Counted from the first letter of the stretch, positions 1 through 9,700 are shown. The stretch: DNA of 34,747 nt from Cyclobacteriaceae bacterium (GCA_025363495.1 JANYDR010000253.1:1-34747); one strand, 5' to 3'. Notes: a model not told the origin generated them from the sequence alone. Made by a program: numbers and translations.

Positions 1-183
1 TTCTTTCGAAGCTTTTACAAGGTCTTCCAATGGAATGCTTGAGTAACACCATTGGCACACCGAGTGATTGATATTATTTTTTAAATCGTCAGGAAGAATA
101 TTCATGCCTTTTGCGATTCGAGGTAATCCCACTGAACTCACGGCTCCCACCGCGATTGTCCTGATTGCTTGTTTACGATTCAT
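1..183 (-). CDS. N-terminus (partial, runs off window) of Tat-type signal TIM-barrel / hydroxypyruvate isomerase-like protein
   Basis: Reverse translation from ATG at 183: MNRKQAIRTIAVGAVSSVGLPRIAKGMNILPDDLKNNINHSVCQWCYSSIPLEDLVKASKE...; 'NHSVCQWCY' resembles Hyi-family sugar isomerases. Confidence 0.6.
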   Translation of the reverse strand, partial: MNRKQAIRTIAVGAVSSVGLPRIAKGMNILPDDLKNNINHSVCQWCYSSIPLEDLVKASKE

Positions 184-275
184 AGTTCAATTTACCAATG
201 ATTAAATCATTCCACCAATTCGATCATATTATTGTGAACAATGTCACTTACCAACTCTTTGCCTACTGCCCTTGC

Positions 276-1553
276 CTACTGCTTACTTTCAGTCTCATCT
301 CTATAAATCACCCCATCCTTCATCACAAACTTTACTTTTCTTAGATCGGAAAGATTCTTCAAAGGATCTCCCTCAATCGCCATAAGATCTGCCTTCCATC
401 CCGGCCTTATCGCTCCGATTTCATTTTCCATATGGAGAGCTTTTGCATTGACAGTAGTGGCTGCTTTCAAAATGTCAATCGCTTTCATTCCACCATACTC
501 TGCCATAAGTTCCATTTCAAGGACATTCTCTCCGTGAGGAAAAACTCCTACATCACCGCCCATGCCAATCGTTACACCGGACTTTACTGCGATTGAAAAA
601 CTTTTCTTTTTCTGTTTTACAGTTGGAGTATCTTCTTCCTTACCTTTTTTCCATCCGCGATATCGCTGGGTTGCATCAACTGCTCCTATGGTTGGGAAAT
701 AAGTAACCTTATGTTCCTTCATCAGTTGTGCAATTTCTTCATCGAGAAAGTCCCCATGTTCAATGGTCTCTGCGCCTGCCAGTATCGCGCGACGAATAGC
801 TTCTTTACTTTTAGCATGACTGACAAAATATCTTCCGCTGCTACGTGCAACTTCATTGACAACTTTTAGTTCATCGAGGGTAAATGAAGGCTGATCTTCT
901 CCCTTAGGTCCCCATCTGTAATCCGCATATATTTTTATAAAGTCAGCTCCTTTGCCAATCTGATCCCGCACTACGCGAATAAGATTATCACCATCAGCGG
1001 GTTCAGCACCGAGCATGATTTCCATATCTGTATCATAACCCTTGGGACCGTAAGACCCGGTAGTGACAATTGCCCGGCCTGCCACAAGCATCCTTGGACC
1101 AGGAATAACTCCTTCATTGATGGCTCGTTTCAGCGCAACATCCGAGTAGCCGGCCCCTTCCGTTCCAAGGTCCCGAACCGTCGTAAAACCTGCAAAAAGC
1201 GTGTTTTTAGCATGAACTGTGGCCCGTGCGGTCCTGTAGGAATCCGATTCCTTCAGCACCTGTACGTCCCAGTCGGTAATGTTATAAGGGTATAAAAGCA
1301 GATGGGAATGTCCTTCAATAAGTCCTGGCAAAAGAGTGACGCCGGGCATTGAAATGACCTGAGTTTCCTTAGATGCTTTAATGGATTCCTTAGTTCCTGT
1401 CGAAGTAATTTTATCACCTTCTATTAACACTACCCAGCCGTCATGCATCTCCACTCCGTCGAAGACACGATCAGGTTGTAAAAGATAGGATGACTTTTGT
1501 TGTGCGTTTGCATATGAAACGCAAAGCAGCAAAATGAAAGAGAGGTATCGCAT
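276..1553 (-). CDS. exported amidohydrolase family protein (imidazolonepropionase/Xaa-Pro dipeptidase-like)
   Basis: 425 aa; signal peptide MRYLSFILLLCVSYANAQQ; GLIEGHSHLL, VSHAKS, AGAETIEHGDFLDEE, GWKADLMAIEGDPL motifs. Confidence 0.9.
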   Translation of the reverse strand: MRYLSFILLLCVSYANAQQKSSYLLQPDRVFDGVEMHDGWVVLIEGDKITSTGTKESIKASKETQVISMPGVTLLPGLIEGHSHLLLYPYNITDWDVQVLKESDSYRTARATVHAKNTLFAGFTTVRDLGTEGAGYSDVALKRAINEGVIPGPRMLVAGRAIVTTGSYGPKGYDTDMEIMLGAEPADGDNLIRVVRDQIGKGADFIKIYADYRWGPKGEDQPSFTLDELKVVNEVARSSGRYFVSHAKSKEAIRRAILAGAETIEHGDFLDEEIAQLMKEHKVTYFPTIGAVDATQRYRGWKKGKEEDTPTVKQKKKSFSIAVKSGVTIGMGGDVGVFPHGENVLEMELMAEYGGMKAIDILKAATTVNAKALHMENEIGAIRPGWKADLMAIEGDPLKNLSDLRKVKFVMKDGVIYRDETESKQ

Positions 1554-1710
1554 GAGTCGATCTTTGAGAATGAAGATAGTGATGCTTAGTATTTATTCAA
1601 AGTAAATAAACTCACGTTTTATTAGCATCTACAAATACAGTGAATCGTAATCAATGTCACTGATTACCGGTTACGGAATACTGATCACCTATTAACTGAT
1701 GCGGAAAAAA

Positions 1711-2493
1711 TTACTCTTTAACAGGTTGACCTTCTGAGGTACTCTCAACCGAATCCTTAATCGTCACCCAAAAATTATTATAACCTTCTCCCAGTTGTAT
1801 TTCCAAACCGCCATTGGCGAGCATTTCCAGAATTGCCAAAAAGTTAAAGACCAATGCAACACGGGTTGGAGTGAGTTCCAGCATTTCTGTAAAAGACATC
1901 TGGCGTCTCCGTGTCAGCTCATTAAGGATATATTCTTTTTGACCTTCTACTGTATAAGGATATTGTACTACCTGGTGAACAGGACGGTTCTTTTCTTCAT
2001 CAAAACGTTTAATCACTTTCTCAAAAACCTGCATCAGTTTGTACAGATCCACATCCTGAAGTTCAGCTTCAACATTCACGCTTGCCGCCAGTGATTTTAG
2101 TTCCTTCATGATATTTCCGCGCTTTTCCTTTTGAAGCTCGTCACCTTCCATCTTTTGGAAGGAATCTATCACGGATTTGTACTTTTTGTACTCAAGTAAG
2201 TGTTTTATCAGCTCTTCCCGGGGATCGATTTCATTGCCCTGCTCATCCAATTGCGGCCTTGGAAGCAGCATTTTTGACTTAATCCGCATGAGGGTAGCTG
2301 CCACCAGAATAAACTCGCTTGCCAGCTCTACATTCAGGCTTTCAAGGTGGTGGAGGTAGTCAAGAAAATCGTTGGTAATCTTTGAGATAGGTATATCATA
2401 TATATCCAGTTCATCCCGCTCGATAAAAAAAAGTAGCAGATCGAAGGGACCTTTAAACAGGGGAAGTTTTACTTCAAAAGTTTCTTGTGTCAT
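1711..2493 (-). CDS. scpA: segregation and condensation protein A
   Basis: FEVKLPLFKGPFDLLLFFIERDELDIYDIPISKITNDFLDYL is typical ScpA N-terminus. Start probably at MTQETF (2493) rather than 2508. Confidence 0.92.
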   Translation of the reverse strand: MTQETFEVKLPLFKGPFDLLLFFIERDELDIYDIPISKITNDFLDYLHHLESLNVELASEFILVAATLMRIKSKMLLPRPQLDEQGNEIDPREELIKHLLEYKKYKSVIDSFQKMEGDELQKEKRGNIMKELKSLAASVNVEAELQDVDLYKLMQVFEKVIKRFDEEKNRPVHQVVQYPYTVEGQKEYILNELTRRRQMSFTEMLELTPTRVALVFNFLAILEMLANGGLEIQLGEGYNNFWVTIKDSVESTSEGQPVKE

Positions 2494-2510
2494 GATTGGG
2501 CACCGCATGT

Positions 2511-2532
2511 CGCCGTAGCTTTAGCGGAGGCG
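2511..2532. repeat. imperfect GC-rich palindrome CGCCGTAGCTTTAGCGGAGGCG
   Basis: CGCC...GCT/AGC...GGCG arms between the divergent scpA and dxs genes. Confidence 0.4.
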
Positions 2533-2663
2533 CAAAATTATTCAAATACCCGACAAAACCGGAATGAAATTCAAATCCGTAAATTTGAGTGAAATTTGAT
2601 CTTAAATCAGCCTAAACAGTTACCTTAAACCGTTGTTTGAGGATTATTACGAGTTAACAGACT

Positions 2664-4589
2664 ATGCTTATCACTCCTGGTAAACTTTTAGCCCAAATCA
2701 ATAGTCCCACAGACCTCAAGAAACTGAACCAAGCCCAATTGGTTCAGCTTTGTCAGGAATTAAGACAATTCATTATTGATAATGTCTCAATCTATGGTGG
2801 GCATTTCGGTGCGAGCCTTGGTGTAACGGAATTAACAGTCGCACTGCATTATGTTTTCAATGCACCTTATGATCAGATTGTTTGGGATGTAGGTCATCAG
2901 GCATATGGCCATAAAATTCTCACCGGTCGTAAAGAAGCATTTCATACCAATCGTATTTATAAAGGCATCTCAGGTTTCCCAAAAAGAAATGAAAGTGTAT
3001 ACGACGCCTTTGGTGTTGGACATTCATCAACATCAGTGTCAGCGGCATTGGGAATGGCCGCTGCATCCAAATATCTTAAGCTGGAAGATAAGCAGCATGT
3101 TGCAGTCATTGGTGATGGCGCCTTGACGGGTGGAATTGCATTTGAAGGGTTGAACAACGCTGGCGTATCAGATGCAAATCTTCTGATTATTCTCAATGAC
3201 AATTGCATGTCAATTGATCCAAACGTTGGGGCATTAAAAGATTACCTGACGGATATCACAACTTCTAAAACCTATAATCGGTTCAAAGATGATGTCTGGA
3301 ATTTATTGGGTAAGTTTTCGAAGTTTGGTAAGAGCGCTCAGGAAATTGCGTCAAAGGTTGATACAGCAATTAAAGCTGCGCTGCTTAGTCAGAGTAACTT
3401 ATTTGAGTCATTGAATCTCCGCTATTTCGGTCCCGTGGATGGACACGACGTAGACCACCTTGTAGCAGTTCTTAATGACCTTAAAAATATAAAAGGCCCA
3501 AAGATCCTTCATTGCGTGACAGTGAAGGGAAAGGGCTATTTACCAGCTGAAAACGGCAATAAAACCACCTGGCATTCTCCCGGTACTTTTGACAAGATCA
3601 CTGGGGAAATACATAAAAAGGTTTACGAAAACCCGCAGCCTCCTAAATATCAGGATGTATTTGGAAATACCCTGGTGGAGTTGGCCAAGGTCAATGACAA
3701 AATCATCGGCATTACACCCGCGATGCCGTCAGGTTCATCTCTTAACATTATGATGAAAGAAATGCCTGATCGTGCATTCGATGTGGGCATTGCCGAGCAG
3801 CATGCTGTTACCTTTTCCGCCGGGCTTGCAACACAGGGACTGATTCCATTCTGCAACATTTATAGTTCGTTCATGCAGCGTGCTTATGACCAGGTAGTGC
3901 ATGATGTTTGTATTCAAAATCTACCGGTAAACTTTTGTCTTGACAGGGCAGGCTTTGCAGGGTCTGATGGACCGACGCATCATGGAGCATATGACCTTGC
4001 CTTCTTCCGTTGCCTTCCAAATATGATTGTGTCAGCGCCGATGAACGAGTCAGAGTTGCGCAATCTTATGTATACTGCGCAGCTTCCCCGAAATGAGAAA
4101 TCATTTTCCATTCGTTATCCAAGAGGACAGGGAGTGCTTCAGGAGTGGCGTACCCCATTTGAGAAAATAGAAATTGGCACGGGTAGAAAAATACGTGACG
4201 GTGAAGAGTTGGCGATTCTAACCATCGGGCATATAGGAAACTATGCTGTGGAGGTGTGTGAAAAACTTGAACTTCAGGGAATCCATGTTGCTCATTATGA
4301 TATGAGATTCGTTAAGCCACTCGATGAAAAACTGCTCCACGAAATTTTTTCCAAGTACAAAAAAATCATCACCATAGAAGATGGATGTATTCAGGGAGGA
4401 TTCGGCAGCGCAGTACTTGAGTTTATGGCTGATAATTCCTACTTAGCAGAGATTCGCCGGCTTGGAATACCAGATGATGTGATTGAGCATGGTGAACAGC
4501 TTGAACTTCACAATGAATGTGGCTTTGGACCAACAGGTATTCAGCAGGCCGTAATATCGATGCTGGAGCCTGTTTCGAAAATGGCTTAG
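2664..4589 (+). CDS. dxs: 1-deoxy-D-xylulose-5-phosphate synthase
   Basis: 641 aa; GHQAYGHKILTGR, GDGALTGGIAFEGLNN, VDGHDVDHL, DVGIAEQHAVTFSAG, DRAGFAGSDGPTHHG motifs. Confidence 0.97.
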   Translation: MLITPGKLLAQINSPTDLKKLNQAQLVQLCQELRQFIIDNVSIYGGHFGASLGVTELTVALHYVFNAPYDQIVWDVGHQAYGHKILTGRKEAFHTNRIYKGISGFPKRNESVYDAFGVGHSSTSVSAALGMAAASKYLKLEDKQHVAVIGDGALTGGIAFEGLNNAGVSDANLLIILNDNCMSIDPNVGALKDYLTDITTSKTYNRFKDDVWNLLGKFSKFGKSAQEIASKVDTAIKAALLSQSNLFESLNLRYFGPVDGHDVDHLVAVLNDLKNIKGPKILHCVTVKGKGYLPAENGNKTTWHSPGTFDKITGEIHKKVYENPQPPKYQDVFGNTLVELAKVNDKIIGITPAMPSGSSLNIMMKEMPDRAFDVGIAEQHAVTFSAGLATQGLIPFCNIYSSFMQRAYDQVVHDVCIQNLPVNFCLDRAGFAGSDGPTHHGAYDLAFFRCLPNMIVSAPMNESELRNLMYTAQLPRNEKSFSIRYPRGQGVLQEWRTPFEKIEIGTGRKIRDGEELAILTIGHIGNYAVEVCEKLELQGIHVAHYDMRFVKPLDEKLLHEIFSKYKKIITIEDGCIQGGFGSAVLEFMADNSYLAEIRRLGIPDDVIEHGEQLELHNECGFGPTGIQQAVISMLEPVSKMA

Positions 4590-4590
4590 A

Positions 4591-5361
4591 ATGTCTCCAC
4601 TTTTTTTTCAGGAACAAGGAAGCGGCCCACCGGTAGTATTTATTCATGGGTTTTGTGAAACGCACGAAATCTGGAAAGATTTTATAAAGCCATTTGTAGC
4701 TTCTTATCGCGTCATCAGAATGGACCTTCCGGGCTTTGGCAGTTCCGAATTATTACCAACTCCATTTACCATTGATGAAGTTGGCGAGTCAGTAGCTCAA
4801 ACATTGAATCAACTTAGAATTGATCAGGCCCATGTTATTGGTCACTCATTGGGAGGATATGTTGCTCTTGCTTTGTTGGAAAATCATCCCATGCTTATAA
4901 AGGGGCTTACATTGTTTCATTCATCCGCCTTTGCCGACTCTAAGGAAAAAAAAGAAAATCGTAACAAGATTATAGAATCAGTCAGTAAATATGGGACACA
5001 GCCATTTATTGATACGTTTGTTCCAGGCCTGTTCTTTAACAAAATGAATTCAGCAATTCCACAGGTTTATAAGATAGCGTCACAATCTGGTAAAGACTGC
5101 ATAATAAATTATACGATTGCGATGCGTGATCGACCCGACCGGCAGAAATTGTGGACAAAAAATGAAATTTCTAAGTTACTTATTGCCGGGATTGAGGATA
5201 CATCCATTCCCATTCATATTTCGCGTGAATTAGCGGAAATTGGAAGGAATTTGAAGTTCAATGAGTTGGAGAAAACGGGCCATATGGGCTTTTTTGAGGC
5301 CGAAAAGGAATGCCAGTTGGCTATTACGAGATTTACCGATGAATTATTTTCCAATAATTAG
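4591..5361 (+). CDS. alpha/beta hydrolase
   Basis: VVFIHGFCETHEIW, GHSLGGYVAL nucleophile elbow, terminal H (KTGHMGFFE). Starts 1 nt after the dxs stop. Confidence 0.9.
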   Translation: MSPLFFQEQGSGPPVVFIHGFCETHEIWKDFIKPFVASYRVIRMDLPGFGSSELLPTPFTIDEVGESVAQTLNQLRIDQAHVIGHSLGGYVALALLENHPMLIKGLTLFHSSAFADSKEKKENRNKIIESVSKYGTQPFIDTFVPGLFFNKMNSAIPQVYKIASQSGKDCIINYTIAMRDRPDRQKLWTKNEISKLLIAGIEDTSIPIHISRELAEIGRNLKFNELEKTGHMGFFEAEKECQLAITRFTDELFSNN

Positions 5362-5445
5362 ATTAAATTTTCGCTTGCATTGGAATTTTTCACGTAATCA
5401 CGCTAAATTGGTGATTCAATTGGCCTCTGTAAGAAATAGGCAGGA

Positions 5446-5476
5446 ATTGAAGTAATTGAGAGAGTTTTTATATTTG
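5446..5476 (+). promoter_or_regulatory. Bacteroidota-type promoter (ATTG-N19-TATATTTG) for the 5509 gene
   Basis: -33 ATTG at 5446-5449 and -7 TATATTTG at 5469-5476 match consensus TTG-N19-TAnnTTTG. Confidence 0.6.
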
Positions 5477-5508
5477 TTCTGATTATAAACTGAAAACACT
5501 AAAACACC

Positions 5509-6258
5509 ATGGCTGAAGCTGTAAGTCGTTACGCATCCTGGAATGAAATGGCCCATAACCTTGCCTATGTGTGCTGGGCGCTCGGCATTTTAATTGTGCT
5601 GGGATACCTTGTCAGGTTATCCACGGTCCCTGACAGTAAAGACAAATACGACTTCATCAATAGGTATGAGGTTAATTTTCTTTGGTATGGAAGTCTTGTA
5701 TTGATCCTTGGAGCTTGTTTCTTTTTTAATGGAAACATCGTTGAGCTCACAGTTATCCACCTTTTCGTACGTGGATTCCTTACTGCAATGCTTGGAATTA
5801 TTGCAGCACTAATCGTGCAGAACCTGTTGAAATTCTATTATCCCTTCTTTATTGAGAAGCGTCTTAAAGTTCTTCGCTACAGGCCAAGAATTTCTCCAAA
5901 AACAGGTAAGCCAATGAAATTGCTGAGTGAAGAAGAGGAAGACGTTCACCTCGATGAAGGTATGCAGGCTGAAGAGAATCTTTATTCAGTTGACTACGAC
6001 GTTTGGAAAGACGAAGAAACAGGATTCATCAAGATTGAAAAATACGCTGGTCACCTCCACGCTATTCAGTGTCCTGAGTGTAACTACCAGACATTTAAAG
6101 TAATGCGCGAGGAAATTATCAAGCAGCCTACTGAACTTGAAGAAGGTGAATTAATCAAGCATTATCAGTGCAGCTATTGCGGCTATAAAGCCCGTAAGAA
6201 TGTCGTGTTGAAACAACAGGTCAAGACTCCGGAAGCAGCTACTGCTACACCAGCCTAA
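5509..6258 (+). CDS. conserved membrane protein with C-terminal zinc-ribbon-like CxxC pairs
   Basis: Three to four hydrophobic helices, then CPECNYQTF...CSYCGYKA. Confidence 0.8.
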   Translation: MAEAVSRYASWNEMAHNLAYVCWALGILIVLGYLVRLSTVPDSKDKYDFINRYEVNFLWYGSLVLILGACFFFNGNIVELTVIHLFVRGFLTAMLGIIAALIVQNLLKFYYPFFIEKRLKVLRYRPRISPKTGKPMKLLSEEEEDVHLDEGMQAEENLYSVDYDVWKDEETGFIKIEKYAGHLHAIQCPECNYQTFKVMREEIIKQPTELEEGELIKHYQCSYCGYKARKNVVLKQQVKTPEAATATPA

Positions 6259-6278
6259 TCCTAATAAGTTATAATTTG

Positions 6279-6315
6279 AAAGCTCCCTCTGATTTAGAGG
6301 GAGCTTTTTGTTTTT
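6279..6315 (+). terminator. intrinsic terminator
   Basis: 12-bp perfect stem AAAGCTCCCTCT / AGAGGGAGCTTT, loop GATTT, followed by a T-rich tract. Confidence 0.9.
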
Positions 6316-6336
6316 AGACTTCTTTTATAAGAGTGA

Positions 6337-6585
6337 TTAAGACAGAGAGAGCTTTATCTGATCGGCATAAAAATTCATCCTACTGTGACGTGTGTCCAGG
6401 GGAATAATTTTTTCAATGAGATCTTTCTTATGATTGTAGAAGACTTCGAGATAGAAATTTCCCAACAGGTAAAGATTCACCTTGTATCCATAATAGCGAA
6501 TACTCATAACGCAAGAGCCATGCTCATATAACAATCCGATTTGTTTATGGAGTGAATGAAGCCGGAAGTCGTTATAAGTAATCAC
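6337..6585 (-). CDS. hypothetical small protein (82 aa)
   Basis: Intergenic ORF with no larger overlapping ORF and plausible composition (MITYNDFRLHSLHKQIGLLYEHG...). Confidence 0.6.
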   Translation of the reverse strand: MITYNDFRLHSLHKQIGLLYEHGSCVMSIRYYGYKVNLYLLGNFYLEVFYNHKKDLIEKIIPLDTRHSRMNFYADQIKLSLS

Positions 6586-6823
6586 AAACTAAATTTATCA
6601 AAAAGTATTTCGATGATCAATGATTGATCAGCTTAACTTGAGAGGATTTTTTTGTCGACTTTGGGTCTTATAACCTCTTCCATTTCAGCGTCGCCTGGAT
6701 ACACTCAATATATTCAACCAAGGCCTGTCGTCCTGAGGCTATAGCGTCATAGCAAAAAGCCCTGACCCATATAAATTGGGTTTATAATGATGAATTACCA
6801 GAAATGGAAGGTTAAAATGAATG

Positions 6824-6854
6824 TTTGCAAAATCCTTGGCCCTACCTACCTTTG
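6824..6854 (+). promoter_or_regulatory. promoter of tRNA-His (TTTG-N19-TACCTTTG)
   Basis: Perfect match to the Bacteroidota -33/-7 consensus; -7 box ends 12 nt before the mature tRNA 5' end. Confidence 0.85.
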
Positions 6855-6865
6855 CATCCCAATAC

Positions 6866-6940
6866 GGTGGATGTAGTTCAGCTGGTTAGAACATCAGATT
6901 GTGATTCTGAGGGTCGTGGGTTCGAACCCCATCATTCACC
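6866..6940 (+). tRNA. tRNA-His (GTG)
   Basis: Acceptor GTGGATG/CATTCAC with extra G-1 pairing C73; D-arm GTTC...GAAC; anticodon arm TCAGA-TTGTGAT-TCTGA (anticodon GTG); T-arm GTGGG TTCGAAC CCCAT. Confidence 0.95.
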
Positions 6941-6949
6941 CAGGCATAA

Positions 6950-6973
6950 GGCCCCAAATTTAGATTTGGGGCC
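6950..6973 (+). terminator. hairpin downstream of tRNA-His
   Basis: 10-bp perfect stem GGCCCCAAAT-TTAG-ATTTGGGGCC. No U-tract follows, so terminator function is uncertain. Confidence 0.5.
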
Positions 6974-7005
6974 ACAATGGCCGAAGCCGTGGGTTAGTTA
7001 AATGA

Positions 7006-8337
7006 TCAACGATTAAAAGAGAGCCTTTTCCCTCTTCCGCCTTCATTCAAATTACCATTTTCATAAGCTAGCCTTCCAGAAACAAACGTATGAGTAATCT
7101 GCGATTGAAAAGTTTGCTCTTCAAACGGTGACCATCCGCACTTCGCTAAAATATTTTTCTTTTCAACTGCCCACCGACGATTAAGATCTGCGAGAATAAT
7201 ATCAGCAAAATAGCCTTCGCGTATAAAACCACGGTCTTCAATCCGAAAAAGAATAGCAGGATTATGACTCATCTTCTCAACGATCCGCTCCAGCGAAATT
7301 TTCCCCTGATGATAAAATTCAAGCATGGCAACTACACTGTGCTGAACCAAAGGTCCGCCGGACGGAGTTCTGAAATAGGTGTTTTGCTTTTCTTCCAACG
7401 TATGTGGCGCATGATCTGTAGCAATCACATCGATATGATTATCGAGCACAGCATTAAGAATAGCTTGCTGGTCCTGCTTTGTCTTAATGGCGGGATTCCA
7501 TTTTATTTTTGTTCCAAGTCGTGCGTAGTCGGAGTCATTAAACCAGAGATGATGAATACATGCTTCGGCGGTGACCTTCTTTTTTTCAAGCGGAAGTATA
7601 TTATCAAATAGTGCAACCTCACGGGCTGTTGAAATGTGTAGTATATGAAGCCGGGTTCCGTGTTTTTTAGCAAGGCCCACGGCAAAAGAAGAGGATTTGT
7701 AACATCCTTCTTCACTTCTGATGAGAGGATGATATTCAATCGGAATATCCTCGCCGTATTTTTTTCTAAACTCTTCTGTATTTTTTCTAATAGTTGGCTC
7801 ATCTTCACAATGACTTGCAATGAGCCCGGGAAATTTTGAAAAGAAGCCTTCCAGTATAATTGGATCATCCACCAGAAGATTCCCGGTAGAAGAACCCATG
7901 AAGATTTTAAGACCGCACACTTTCTTAAGATCGGTCTTCAGCACTTCCTCTATATTATCATTCGAGGCTCCTATATAAAAGGAATAGTTTGCCAGCGAAT
8001 CGCGTGATGCAATTGAATATTTTTCTTCCAGAAGAGCTTGAGTAAATGTTGGAGGAACCGTGTTGGGCATCTCCATAAAACTTGTAATGCCGCCAGCCAC
8101 TGCTGCCCTGGATTCAGTGTAGATATTTCCCTTATGAGTAAGACCTGGCTCCCGAAAATGGACCTGATCGTCAATAGCACCTGGAAGGAGATGCTGACCC
8201 TTCGCATCAATAATAGTAGCATCTTTTTCAGACAGATGAGAACCAAGTTTTTCAATCCGCTCATTCCGGATCAAAACGTCACTTTCGACGACCTTACCTT
8301 CGTTTACTATCTTCGCGTTGACAATGAGGGTATTCAT
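7006..8337 (-). CDS. pyrC: dihydroorotase
   Basis: 443 aa; GAIDDQVHFREPG, KIFMGSSTGN, ASHCEDE, ATDHAPHT, GGPLVQHS motifs of class I dihydroorotase. Confidence 0.92.
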   Translation of the reverse strand: MNTLIVNAKIVNEGKVVESDVLIRNERIEKLGSHLSEKDATIIDAKGQHLLPGAIDDQVHFREPGLTHKGNIYTESRAAVAGGITSFMEMPNTVPPTFTQALLEEKYSIASRDSLANYSFYIGASNDNIEEVLKTDLKKVCGLKIFMGSSTGNLLVDDPIILEGFFSKFPGLIASHCEDEPTIRKNTEEFRKKYGEDIPIEYHPLIRSEEGCYKSSSFAVGLAKKHGTRLHILHISTAREVALFDNILPLEKKKVTAEACIHHLWFNDSDYARLGTKIKWNPAIKTKQDQQAILNAVLDNHIDVIATDHAPHTLEEKQNTYFRTPSGGPLVQHSVVAMLEFYHQGKISLERIVEKMSHNPAILFRIEDRGFIREGYFADIILADLNRRWAVEKKNILAKCGWSPFEEQTFQSQITHTFVSGRLAYENGNLNEGGRGKRLSFNR

Positions 8338-8340
8338 TCG

Positions 8341-9621
8341 TTGGTAAAGATAAATCCATTTGTTTTGGAAGATGTAAATAATTCATGGGAGAGCTTAAAA
8401 CTTAACCCTCAGTTACTGAAGGCAGTGGCAGAAGCGGGCTTTCAAAACCCTACGGAGATCCAGCAAATGGTCATTCCGCTCGCTCTTGGCGGCCAGGCAG
8501 TGATTGGGATCGCCCAAACCGGGACAGGTAAAACGGCGGCCTACCTGTTGCCCGTATTAAAAAAAATAAATTTTGCACAAGGCAAAGAGGCCCGGGCACT
8601 AGTACTGGCACCTACAAAGGAATTAGTTGTTCAGATCGCAGAGCATGCCAGAGCCTTGGCCAAATACACTGACCTGCGGATTGGAGTTTTATACGGTGGT
8701 GTTGGTCCCAAGACACAAATTGAAGTGTTGCAGGCAGGTGTTGATTTATTGATCGCGACTCCTGGTCGATTCATGGAAATTTATTTTCGAAATGAAATTC
8801 CCGTCAAGCAAATCAAAACACTCGTATTGGATGAAGCAGATCGCATGTTGGATATGGGATTCATGCATCAATTGAGAAAAATTTTTGAAGTAATTCCATC
8901 GAAACGACAAAACCTTCTTTTCTCAGCCACCTTTCCCGCAAAGGTTGAAAAGCTATCCCAGGAATTTTTAGAATTTCCTATAAAAGTGGAAGCATCTCCG
9001 CTTGTAATGGCAGCCCAGCAGGTTGAACAGGAATTATTTTACGTACCCAATCTTAAAACGAAAATTCACTTACTGGAATATCTGTTGCGGGATAAAACAG
9101 AATTTAACCGTGTAATGATTTTTACCCGCACAAAAGATTCGGCAAACGATGTGTTTAAATTCCTTGACAGGAAACAAATGGGACCAGTACGTGTCATTCA
9201 TTCCAACAAAGGTCAGAACAGCCGCATTAATGCAATGAATGAATTCAAGGAAGGCGGATTGAGAATACTCGTTACCACGGATGTTGCATCACGGGGAATT
9301 GATGTGACGAATGTATCACATGTTATTAATTTTGAAGTGCCGATGCAGTATGAGGACTACATTCATCGTATCGGTAGAACTGGCAGAGCCTTTCAAACGG
9401 GTAAAGCAATTACGTTCGTGAATGAGGCAGAGCGCTACCATATTCAGAAGATCGAAGAGTTAATGCGGGAAAAAATAGGACATAGAAAATTACCGGACGG
9501 AGTGGAGGTTGATCCAACTCCGTTAGCAGAAGCTCAGAAAATTGCTAAAGAAATTGACAGGCAGAAGCGTTATGAAGATCCGGAGTTCAGGGGAGCGTTT
9601 CATGAGCGTAAACGCAAATAA
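8341..9621 (+). CDS. DEAD-box RNA helicase
   Basis: AQTGTGKTAA, PTKELV, TPGRFME, DEADRMLDMGF, FSATF, HRIGRTGRA. Homology begins near 8371; the only in-frame starts close by are TTG 8341 and TTG 8365. Confidence 0.9.
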   Translation: MVKINPFVLEDVNNSWESLKLNPQLLKAVAEAGFQNPTEIQQMVIPLALGGQAVIGIAQTGTGKTAAYLLPVLKKINFAQGKEARALVLAPTKELVVQIAEHARALAKYTDLRIGVLYGGVGPKTQIEVLQAGVDLLIATPGRFMEIYFRNEIPVKQIKTLVLDEADRMLDMGFMHQLRKIFEVIPSKRQNLLFSATFPAKVEKLSQEFLEFPIKVEASPLVMAAQQVEQELFYVPNLKTKIHLLEYLLRDKTEFNRVMIFTRTKDSANDVFKFLDRKQMGPVRVIHSNKGQNSRINAMNEFKEGGLRILVTTDVASRGIDVTNVSHVINFEVPMQYEDYIHRIGRTGRAFQTGKAITFVNEAERYHIQKIEELMREKIGHRKLPDGVEVDPTPLAEAQKIAKEIDRQKRYEDPEFRGAFHERKRK

Positions 9622-9670
9622 TTTATTGATGAGCTAAAACGGTTATTCGTTGATGGAATTTTCAAAATAA

Positions 9671-9700
9671 ATGAGGCGCCTCGATTATTCAGCGCCTCAT
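9671..9700. terminator. hairpin between convergent helicase and rho genes (candidate bidirectional terminator)
   Basis: ATGAGGCGC ... GCGCCTCAT, 9-bp perfect stem. Confidence 0.7.

Noticed and set aside
5261-5455. 64-aa ORF overlapping the hydrolase 3' end
   Set aside because: Out-of-frame within the hydrolase, and it runs into the promoter region of the 5509 gene.
6763-6778. CCCATATAAATTGGG small inverted repeat before tRNA-His
   Set aside because: Only a 4-bp perfect stem; expected by chance.
8038-8340. N-terminal extension of the helicase ORF from ATG 8038
   Set aside because: It lies antisense within conserved pyrC coding sequence and the peptide does not resemble helicase N-termini.
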